The position numbers and the translations under genes were made by a program. From Halanaeroarchaeum sp051744605 (GTDB lineage: Archaea > Halobacteriota > Halobacteria > Halobacteriales > Halobacteriaceae), in contig JBNJDE010000109.1 in the NCBI GenBank assembly GCA_051744605.1, positions 1 to 6,614 on the forward strand: 6,614 nucleotides of DNA, written 5' to 3'. The notes under the pieces were generated by a model. The model searched no databases. It worked only from the letters and a program-made list of their open reading frames with translations, and was not told the origin of the DNA. Positions 1-4,563 of the stretch are shown here, in pieces; the first letter of the stretch is position 1; every line of letters starts with the position of its first letter.

Positions 1-256
1 CGTCGATGTCGGCCACGTCGACCCGGAGCATCGATTCGTGGTCGTGGCGGAATCCGCGGCGCCAGGACTCGCGGGCCGTCTCGACGACGTTCGGGTGGTC
101 GTCGACGAGCGCGCGGTTCGCCGCCAGGGTCTCCCAGTCCTCGGCGGCCAGATAGATCGTCGGCCGGAACGTCTCGTCCACGGTGGCGATCGCACCGTCG
201 TCGGTCGACTCCCAGGTGACGACGCCGTCGTCGAGGTAGTCGACTTTGAACGTCAT
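1..256 (-). CDS. polB: Type B DNA-directed DNA polymerase, N-terminal fragment (cut by window edge)
   Basis: This is the N-terminal 85 residues of what appears to be a haloarchaeal family-B DNA polymerase; the frame runs open through base 1. The visible part opens MTFKVDYLDDG. It then has the F-x-P-x-I-Y motif (residues 30-35, FRPTIY) typical of the beta-rich N-terminal domain of archaeal and eukaryotic PolB, and a segment HPNVVET...WRRGFRHD...LRVDVADID (54-85). From memory this pattern matches the second, shorter PolB of haloarchaea (often polB2) rather than the main replicative PolB, whose N-terminus is longer. The ATG at 254-256 overlaps the TGA of the upstream gene (ATGA), so it is probably translationally coupled. 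The exonuclease and polymerase motifs (DIE, SLYPS, YGDTD) lie outside the window. It therefore cannot be said whether this enzyme is active or belongs to the inactivated archaeal PolB group. The family call is fairly sure; the subtype is inferred. Confidence 0.72.
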   Translation of the reverse strand, partial: MTFKVDYLDDGVVTWESTDDGAIATVDETFRPTIYLAAEDWETLAANRALVDDHPNVVETARESWRRGFRHDHESMLRVDVADID

Positions 257-543
257 GCTGGCCCCTCCCGTGGAGCCTCCTCTCCAGTCGCTTCCTCCAG
301 CGCCGCCACCCGCTCCGAGAGGTCGGCGATGGTCTTCTCCTGCTCCAGCGCGACGGACAGCAACACGGCCGCCATCGGGTCGTCGTGGTTCTGCAACCCG
401 CTCGCGTCGGCGTGGTCGCGCGCGTAGACGAACAACTGGTCGAAGTGTGGCTTGTCGTCTCGTCGAAGCCCCCGGCGGTAGGTCCCCCAGCGCTCCTCGA
501 CGCTCGCGAGGAGGTCGCGGTAGGTCGGATTAGTGCGACCCAC
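253..543 (-). CDS. Small helical protein of the PolB/RecA-like cassette, function unknown
   Basis: This gene encodes 96 residues and I cannot assign it a named domain. The start is the GTG at 541-543, giving MGRTNPTYRDLLASVEERW. It is preferred over an in-frame ATG at 667-669, which would bury 140 bases in the upstream gene and add an Arg-rich, out-of-character N-terminus. The protein looks entirely alpha-helical: an NPTYRD motif (5-10), a Trp/Arg/Tyr-rich helix (12-28), a middle helix with FDQLFVYARDHAD (34-46), and a C-terminal amphipathic or coiled-coil helix (about 58-85). A short acidic/Pro tail follows. Its first 14 bases overlap the end of the RecA-like gene, and its TGA overlaps the ATG of the polymerase gene. 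That arrangement argues for a small partner or adaptor of those two proteins, possibly binding through the C-terminal helix. The partner role is inference from position only. Confidence 0.72.
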   Translation of the reverse strand: MGRTNPTYRDLLASVEERWGTYRRGLRRDDKPHFDQLFVYARDHADASGLQNHDDPMAAVLLSVALEQEKTIADLSERVAALEEATGEEAPREGPA

Positions 544-1249
544 CGGACACCACCCCCTCGATGGCGGGCCCCCGCGGCCCCTCGGTCGGCCCCGTCGCGT
601 TCGCGTACAGCGGCTGGCGGGCCGCCAGCACCCGTCGCCAGAACGCGAGCGTCGTCTGTACCGAGCCACGACCCGCCGGGTACACGAGCGTCTCGAAGGC
701 GTCGCTCTGGAATCGAGGACCGAAGCGGGTCCGCTCGACGTCGACCGTGTGCTCGGCGACGGTGGCCACCGGTGTACCGAGCCGATCCGTGCCCGTCCGC
801 GTCAGAATGACCGGAATCTCGTACTCGCGGGCGAAACGGGCGAGTCGGGCGAGCGTCCGGAGCAATAGCTCGCGGGGGTCGACCCCGCGGACATCGTCGT
901 CCCGGTACATGCTATCGACGGCCGGCGCGACGAGCAGGCCCGTCCCATCGTCCACGACGTCGGCGGCCGTCTCGACGAGTGCCGCGTGCTGGAACGCCGT
1001 GAACCCGCGAGCGATCTGGATGCGGTCGAGGACGCGCGGTGCGGGCGCTATCTCGCGGAGGAGTTGCGACCGACCCCGGCCCCTGGCGTCGATCCAGACC
1101 GCAGTCCCGTCCTCGAGCAGGAGGTGGTCGACGACGAGGGTGTGCAGCGAGGCGAGGTCGCGGTCGGCGGTCTCGAGGAGCCAGACGCCGGGCGAGAGCC
1201 GCGGTAACTCCGGAACGTCGGTGGTCGATCCGGGTGCGAAGCGGGACAT
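530..1249 (-). CDS. RecA/RadA-fold paralog without Walker A (predicted non-ATPase)
   Basis: This 239-residue protein follows the RadA/RadB core but lacks catalytic motifs. Residues 49-92 run VWIDARGRGR...REIAP...VLDRIQIARGFTAFQHAALVE. This parallels the RadA stretch with YIDTEG.FRPERI, the VLDNI..AR motif and H-Q-x-x-L-x-E. Residues 104-117 (LLVAPAVDSMYRDD) sit where RadA has Walker B and the DS-h-x-x-x-F/Y-R strand. Residues 125-151 match the helix and strand ending in V-x-h-T-N-Q, here VILTRTG. At the P-loop position (about 22-40, VWLLETADRDLASLHTL) there is no GxxxxGK[ST]. The Walker B strand lacks its hhhhD Asp at the usual place. The DNA-binding L2 region (about 152-163) is much shorter than in RadA. 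It is therefore likely a structural or recruiting paralog, acting with the downstream small protein and DNA polymerase, whose genes overlap it. ATG at 1247-1249 is the only sensible start. Fold assignment is by eye. Confidence 0.72.
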   Translation of the reverse strand: MSRFAPGSTTDVPELPRLSPGVWLLETADRDLASLHTLVVDHLLLEDGTAVWIDARGRGRSQLLREIAPAPRVLDRIQIARGFTAFQHAALVETAADVVDDGTGLLVAPAVDSMYRDDDVRGVDPRELLLRTLARLARFAREYEIPVILTRTGTDRLGTPVATVAEHTVDVERTRFGPRFQSDAFETLVYPAGRGSVQTTLAFWRRVLAARQPLYANATGPTEGPRGPAIEGVVSGGSH

Positions 1250-1271
1250 ACTCGATAGCAGGACGCCCGGC

Positions 1272-1282
1272 CGGGAAAGTGA
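1272..1282 (-). promoter_or_regulatory. Weak TATA-like element before the RecA-like/PolB cassette
   Basis: On the minus strand the bases read TCACTTTCCCG. Their centre is about 28 bases before the ATG at 1249, the spacing seen for the clearer leaderless promoters of this window. The match to a TATA box is poor, so this rests mostly on position. No better A/T-rich element is visible upstream of the cassette. Confidence 0.25.
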
Positions 1283-1456
1283 CCTAGCGACCCTTCCGTC
1301 CCTTCCGGACCGGGCTGCACCGCGCGGAACGCGTCGGTTTCGTCAGCGACGCGACGGCTACCACCTTCCGCACCGTTTCCGGAGTGAGCGGTGTGTCGGT
1401 GATCGGCGGTGAGCGCCCGGTCGTCGCCCCCGGGCGATTCGCTGCCCGAATCGTCA

Positions 1457-1466
1457 CAACTTAGGC
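1457..1466 (+). promoter_or_regulatory. Probable TATA element of the tRNA-Thr gene
   Basis: The bases CAACTTAGGC form the only A/T-leaning patch in the GC-rich leader of the tRNA. They are centred about 30 bases before the mature tRNA 5' end, which would start transcription at or a few bases ahead of the tRNA. Haloarchaeal tRNA promoters often carry comparable CTTA-type boxes. Motif strength is moderate. Confidence 0.4.
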
Positions 1467-1490
1467 GACCCCCATCGTAGCCGGCGTTGC

Positions 1491-1565
1491 GCCGCGGTAG
1501 CTCAGCCTGGCCAGAGCAGTCGATTTGTAATCGACTGGTCGGGGGTTCGAATCCCCCCCGCGGCT
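1491..1565 (+). tRNA. tRNA-Thr (anticodon TGT, reads ACA)
   Basis: The cloverleaf folds without mismatches. The acceptor stem GCCGCGG (1491-1497) pairs with CCGCGGC (1558-1564). The D-stem GCTC/GAGC is 1500-1503 with 1514-1517. The anticodon stem GTCGA/TCGAC (1519-1523 with 1531-1535) encloses the loop TTTGTAA, with anticodon TGT at 1526-1528. The T-stem GGGGG/CCCCC (1541-1545 with 1553-1557) encloses TTCGAAT. The discriminator base is T at 1565, as usual for haloarchaeal tRNA-Thr. CCA is not encoded (GTG follows), so it must be added after transcription. No intron is present. The gene is the only one on the plus strand and converges on purU. Confidence 0.96.
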
Positions 1566-1648
1566 GTGAGCTTCTGGCCGGAAGAATTCGACATCTCGAG
1601 CGACCTGCCCGCTGATGGTTTCGAGAGGGTGCTCACACACTCGAACCC

Positions 1649-1667
1649 AGAAAACAGACGAGAAAAC
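1649..1667 (-). terminator. T-rich candidate terminator of purU
   Basis: Reading along the minus strand, two TTTTC tracts (1666-1662 and 1654-1650) follow the purU stop codon by about 17 and 29 bases. They stand in an otherwise GC-rich context. Archaeal RNA polymerase terminates at short oligo-T tracts without needing a hairpin. The position between convergent purU and tRNA-Thr also suits a terminator. Confidence 0.45.
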
Positions 1668-1682
1668 CGGTATCGCCGTCGA

Positions 1683-2651
1683 TCAATCGTCGGCGTCGCT
1701 CGTCGCCTGGACTGTCGGCTCGGTAGTACCGTCGGAGGGCGTCTCCTCGCCAACCGCCGGCGATCGGCGGAAGTCACCCAGGTCGGCGGTCGTGGCCTCG
1801 TGGTCGCGCAGCTCCGTCCGGCCCCGGCGAACGGTAATCTCGTCCTCGAGGTGGAGCTGGATCGCTTCGAGCAGTGCCTCGGCCTCGAGCGGCTGACCGA
1901 GGTCGCGGACGTCTTCGACGCCGGCGTCCGGCGGCACGGTGAACGCTCGCTGGGTGATGATGGGACCCTGATCGAGGTCCGTGGTCACGTAGTGGGCGGT
2001 CACGCCGGCGATCCTGACGCCCTCTTCGAGCGCCTGTCGGTACGCCTTCGCGCCGGGGAACGCGGGGAGCAGCGAGGGGTGGATGTTGATGATGCGACGT
2101 TCGTATCGGAAGACCACGTCCGGGCTCAGGATCCGCATGTACCGCGCCAGGACGATCAGATCGGCATCGTACTCGGCCAACAGGTCGAGTAGTTCCGCTT
2201 CGTCCGGATTGCCGTCCGCGTCGCCGACATCGTGGAACGGGACGTCGTGGGTGCTGGCAAGTGGTTCCAGGTCCGGATGGTTTCCGATGACGACGCTGAC
2301 CTCGGCGTCCAGCTCGTCGTCCGACCACGCGTCGAAGATCGCCTCGAGGCAGTGATCCTCTTTGGTCACGAGCACGGCGATCTGTCGGGTATCGCGGTCC
2401 GCCGGGTATCGCACCTGGACGTCGACGCCGAGGTCCGAACCGAGTTCGTGGAGATCCCGTCGAAGCGTCTCCTCGGTACAGACCATCTCCGCGGTGTCGA
2501 CCTGCATCGTCATCCGGAAGACGCCGTCGCGAACGGCCTGGTCGAGATCCTCGATGTTGATTCCTCGCTCGAACAACAGCGACGTCACGTTGGCGATCAA
2601 TCCGGTGTCGTCGTCGCCGACGACGGTTATCTCGGTGAGCTCTCGAGTCAC
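1683..2651 (-). CDS. purU: Formyltetrahydrofolate deformylase
   Basis: This enzyme hydrolyses 10-formyl-tetrahydrofolate to tetrahydrofolate and formate, balancing the one-carbon pool; it is cytoplasmic. The 322-residue product has an N-terminal ACT domain (about 5-80, ITVVGDDDTGLIANV...ERGINIEDL) and a C-terminal formyltransferase-fold domain (about 90-275). The domain carries NIHPSLLPAFPGAKAY (189-204), GVTAHYV (216-222) and LDQGPIITQ (226-234). The expected catalytic Asn189, His191 and Asp227 are all present. The start is taken as the GTG at 2649-2651 (MTRELTEITV). The frame is open further upstream to an ATG at 2804, but that would place a strong TATA box inside the coding region; the TATA centre lies 27.5 bases before this GTG, fitting a leaderless mRNA. 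About 45 residues after the catalytic domain (from about 278) form a low-complexity, acidic and Thr-rich tail not found in the shorter (about 280-residue) bacterial PurU. The ACT domain may sense an amino acid such as glycine or methionine, as in E. coli PurU; that is by analogy. Confidence 0.93.
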   Translation of the reverse strand: MTRELTEITVVGDDDTGLIANVTSLLFERGINIEDLDQAVRDGVFRMTMQVDTAEMVCTEETLRRDLHELGSDLGVDVQVRYPADRDTRQIAVLVTKEDHCLEAIFDAWSDDELDAEVSVVIGNHPDLEPLASTHDVPFHDVGDADGNPDEAELLDLLAEYDADLIVLARYMRILSPDVVFRYERRIINIHPSLLPAFPGAKAYRQALEEGVRIAGVTAHYVTTDLDQGPIITQRAFTVPPDAGVEDVRDLGQPLEAEALLEAIQLHLEDEITVRRGRTELRDHEATTADLGDFRRSPAVGEETPSDGTTEPTVQATSDADD

Positions 2652-2672
2652 GGACACCACCTGGTCACGGCA

Positions 2673-2684
2673 CGCATATATCCA
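2673..2684 (-). promoter_or_regulatory. TATA box of purU
   Basis: The minus strand reads TGGATATATGCG, with ATATAT at 2681-2676. Its centre is 27.5 bases before the GTG at 2651, so transcription should begin at or next to the start codon. No Shine-Dalgarno-like sequence precedes that GTG, consistent with a leaderless transcript. This element decides the purU start. Confidence 0.7.
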
Positions 2685-2703
2685 GTTCATCGCGTGAACC
2701 GAT

Positions 2704-2714
2704 GAAACGGTTTC
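2704..2714. repeat. Short inverted repeat upstream of the purU TATA box
   Basis: GAAAC and GTTTC are arranged around one central base, about 22 bases upstream of the purU TATA element. Its position upstream of the BRE would suit an activator or operator site. It is only 5+5 bases and could be chance. Confidence 0.3.
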
Positions 2715-2730
2715 GGCATCGGTCCGTGTC

Positions 2731-2750
2731 GACCCATCGCTGAATGGGTC
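2731..2750. repeat. 7-bp inverted repeat (hairpin) between the GT87 stop and purU
   Basis: GACCCAT (2731-2737) and ATGGGTC (2744-2750) are perfect complements around a 6-base spacer. In the transcript of the glycosyltransferase gene the hairpin would begin 10 bases after the stop codon. No T-run follows it, so it is more likely an mRNA 3'-end structure or a protein-binding site than a classical terminator. Confidence 0.45.
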
Positions 2751-2760
2751 CGCAGAACGG

Positions 2761-4002
2761 TTAGCGATCCCCCACCCACGCTTCGACGTCGTCGCGTGGA
2801 TCACCGATCGACTGACCGACCCGGTACGCCGCGAGGGCGAAAAAGAGAACGACGCCCCACAACCCGGGCTGGAGCAGTGGGTAGACGAGATCAGGCGCCC
2901 CGCCCAGCACGTCCGCCACGATTCCGCCGAGGAATCGTAGCCCGTAGGCGTGCACCTGCAACGAGAACAGGACGACGATCGGTATGGAAGGGACGCCGTC
3001 GCGGTCCAATTCCACCGCGAGCAACGCGATCAGAGCCGGAAGTGCGGCCACGAAGTAGTAGACGTACGGCAGCGGAGTGACCAAGAGGAACGTGGCCACG
3101 CCCAGCGCGAACACCTCGCGGTCCGCGTCGCTAGAGAGGATTGCACCGACCGTCACGAGGGCTGCGATGCCCAGCCGGACGAACAGCGCCCCGGGCAGCC
3201 AGTGGAGTTGCCGGAAGTACGGCGCGAGCCAGAGACTGGGTTTTGGCACCCGACTCCCGCTGCCACGTTCGACGCCCCAGCGGAGGACGTCGAGGTACGC
3301 GAGATTCTCCGCGAAGCCAAACAGCGCGATCGACAGGCCACCCAGGAACAGCCCAGCCCCGAGTGCCCCAACGAACCGGCGCCTGTCGACCAGCAGGTGT
3401 GCCCCCACCGGTGCGTACGCGAATTTGAACAGGCCGACGACGGCCGTGAGCGCACCGCTGAGAGACGCACTGGCGCGGTCGTCACCGAGGAGGCCAGCCA
3501 GTGCGACCGTGAGCAGCGCGCCGAGGAATCCAGCCGTCTGCCCCAACTTGACCGAAAGCACCAGCGGGTGGAAGCCAACGAGCAACCAGAGGCCGAGGAG
3601 CCGCTCCCACCACTCCAGGTGAACCTCGAGTCGCGAGGCGACTACCTGGAGGGCGACCCAGAGGAGCAACACCGAAAAGACACCCCATGCCAGTCCCGCC
3701 TCGTAGTGGCCAAGACCAGAGAGCGGCCTGAACAGCACCAGAAAGACCGGTGGATAGAGATACTGGCCCCAGAATCCACCATCCTCGTTCGGCGTGTAGA
3801 TCGGATCGCCGGCCAGCCAGTCGTCGACCGCCTCGGCATAAACGCTGTAATCCTGGTAGTTCCACGGCTGGACGAGTTCGATCGATCTGAGGGCGGCCTC
3901 CACGAACGGGTAGACGAACAGCGTGAGCAACAGTAAGAAAGCTAGCGTGACGAAGACCGGTCGGTCCTCGCGAAGCACCCACAACCGTCGAAGGATGCCC
4001 AT
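2761..4002 (-). CDS. GT87/DUF2029-type polytopic membrane glycosyltransferase
   Basis: This 413-residue integral membrane protein has about nine to eleven hydrophobic segments (for example 16-35, 81-95, 102-122, 134-150, 156-173, 184-205, 210-230, 273-290, 297-330, 338-350 and 376-393). It resembles the GT-C glycosyltransferases of family GT87 (DUF2029), such as the mycobacterial mannosyltransferase PimE. These use a polyprenyl-phosphate sugar on the outer face of the membrane. Seen are the first extracytoplasmic loop with the acidic motif DYSVYAEAVDDWLAGDPIY (51-69; Asp51 is the likely catalytic acidic residue), LYPPVF (82-87) before the next helix, GQTAGFLGALL (154-164) and a Lys193 in FKFAYAP. 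Sugar and acceptor cannot be read from the sequence; a role in S-layer N-glycosylation or glycolipid synthesis is possible. It has its own leaderless-type promoter, and no other glycan gene lies nearby, so it appears to be an orphan enzyme rather than part of a cluster. Confidence 0.85.
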   Translation of the reverse strand: MGILRRLWVLREDRPVFVTLAFLLLLTLFVYPFVEAALRSIELVQPWNYQDYSVYAEAVDDWLAGDPIYTPNEDGGFWGQYLYPPVFLVLFRPLSGLGHYEAGLAWGVFSVLLLWVALQVVASRLEVHLEWWERLLGLWLLVGFHPLVLSVKLGQTAGFLGALLTVALAGLLGDDRASASLSGALTAVVGLFKFAYAPVGAHLLVDRRRFVGALGAGLFLGGLSIALFGFAENLAYLDVLRWGVERGSGSRVPKPSLWLAPYFRQLHWLPGALFVRLGIAALVTVGAILSSDADREVFALGVATFLLVTPLPYVYYFVAALPALIALLAVELDRDGVPSIPIVVLFSLQVHAYGLRFLGGIVADVLGGAPDLVYPLLQPGLWGVVLFFALAAYRVGQSIGDPRDDVEAWVGDR

Positions 4003-4024
4003 ACACGTTCAGCCGTGTCGGACT

Positions 4025-4035
4025 GCAAATATCTT
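4025..4035 (-). promoter_or_regulatory. TATA box of the GT87 gene
   Basis: The minus strand reads AAGATATTTGC, centred about 28 bases before the ATG at 4002. This is the leaderless spacing also seen at purU. It supports both the chosen start and independent transcription from the DUF2267 gene, whose stop codon is only about 27 bases further upstream. Confidence 0.65.
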
Positions 4036-4061
4036 GTCGTGCCCTTCGGGCGCGAGTCCAG

Positions 4062-4487
4062 TCACTCACCGTCCCCGTGCCACCCACCGCTGTCGATGAC
4101 GCCGAAGAGTTTGCCCCAGTTCTCGTCGTCCTCGCTCTCGGGCAACTGATCACGAAGTTGCTGCAAGTCCGACGCGGGAACGACTTCGCCCACGAGGTCC
4201 ATCACGACCTGAGCGTGATAGGCCGCATCGGACGGATCCGATCCCTCGATATCACTCACGCGGGTGACGAACTCGGACCAGTCGAAGCGCTGCCCGTGCT
4301 CCTGGACCGCTCCCGTCATGTACCACTTGATCTCCATCGGGAGCGACGCGGCGAGGTCGTCGGCGGCGCCCTCCGGGATCCGCGACCCGAGCGTCATCAG
4401 CGTCGCTCGAATGGTCCGCACGGCCTCCCCGGTACCGGGCAGTTCGAGGCGATGCTGGACGGTGCCGGTGAACTCGTCGAAGTTCAT
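4062..4487 (-). CDS. DUF2267 domain protein
   Basis: The gene encodes 141 residues spanning a full DUF2267 domain. It opens with MNFDEFTGTVQHRL and continues with AVRTIRATLMTLGSRIPEGAADDLAASLP (22-50). A second repeat-like half follows with FDWSEFVTRVSDI (68-80), AYHAQVVMDLVGEVV (89-103), LQQLRDQLP (108-116) and a final KLFGV. The two halves look alike: F-x-x-x-V at the start, then an A-x-x-h-h-x-x-L helix, then a x-x-LP end. The domain is helical, soluble and of unknown biochemical function; from memory, homologs are widespread in bacteria and haloarchaea and often lie near stress-type genes. ATG at 4485-4487 is chosen over two upstream in-frame ATGs at 4515-4517 and 4512-4514 because the family usually begins MNFDEF and because an A/T-rich promoter candidate covers those upstream codons. 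It follows the P-type ATPase gene on the same strand after 76 bases. Confidence 0.88.
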   Translation of the reverse strand: MNFDEFTGTVQHRLELPGTGEAVRTIRATLMTLGSRIPEGAADDLAASLPMEIKWYMTGAVQEHGQRFDWSEFVTRVSDIEGSDPSDAAYHAQVVMDLVGEVVPASDLQQLRDQLPESEDDENWGKLFGVIDSGGWHGDGE

Positions 4488-4510
4488 GTGTAATCGTTGA
4501 CCCGTTAGGA

Positions 4511-4520
4511 GCATCAAAGC
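4511..4520 (-). promoter_or_regulatory. Possible TATA element of the DUF2267 gene
   Basis: The minus strand reads GCTTTGATGC, centred about 28 bases before the ATG at 4487. The match to a TATA box is weak, but the spacing agrees with the two stronger promoters in the window. If real, the gene can be transcribed separately from the ATPase gene. Confidence 0.35.
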
Positions 4521-4529
4521 GGTCGGCCC

Positions 4530-4546
4530 TTCCCACCAGTTGGGAA
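4530..4546. repeat. 6-bp inverted repeat between ATPase and DUF2267 genes
   Basis: TTCCCA (4530-4535) and TGGGAA (4541-4546) are perfect complements around five bases. The repeat lies 18 bases after the ATPase stop codon and about 10 bases upstream of the candidate DUF2267 TATA element. It could be an mRNA 3' hairpin of the ATPase transcript or a regulator site for the DUF2267 gene. No T-run follows. Confidence 0.4.
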
Positions 4547-4563
4547 TGTATCATGACCGGCAA

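Noticed and set aside
544..669. Upstream ATG extension of the small cassette gene
   Set aside because: It would overlap the RecA-like gene by 140 bases and add a basic Arg-rich segment unlike the rest of this acidic protein.
1266..1275. Perfect 10-base palindrome CCCGGCCGGG before the RecA-like gene
   Set aside because: All G/C, and expected fairly often in such GC-rich DNA; no second copy seen.
1545..1682. tRNA-Thr 3' end as an integration (att) site for a mobile element
   Set aside because: No second copy of the tRNA 3' segment and no integrase frame is visible in the window.
1502..1777. 91-codon minus-strand reading frame containing GIRTPDQSITNRLLW
   Set aside because: That peptide is the familiar false translation of the antisense of a tRNA gene; the frame overlaps tRNA-Thr and the end of purU.
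2950..3936. 328-codon plus-strand frame antisense to the GT87 gene
   Set aside because: The product is a highly charged Glu/Arg/Gln mixture with no domain, whereas the minus frame has clear membrane segments and motifs.
4038..4054. GC-rich hairpin (GCCC-TTC-GGGC core) after the DUF2267 gene as a terminator
   Set aside because: No T-run follows in the direction of transcription, and it sits just upstream of the GT87 TATA box; it may simply be chance.
4488..4517. Upstream ATGs for the DUF2267 gene
   Set aside because: They add ten residues before the family-typical MNFDEF start and overlap the candidate promoter.
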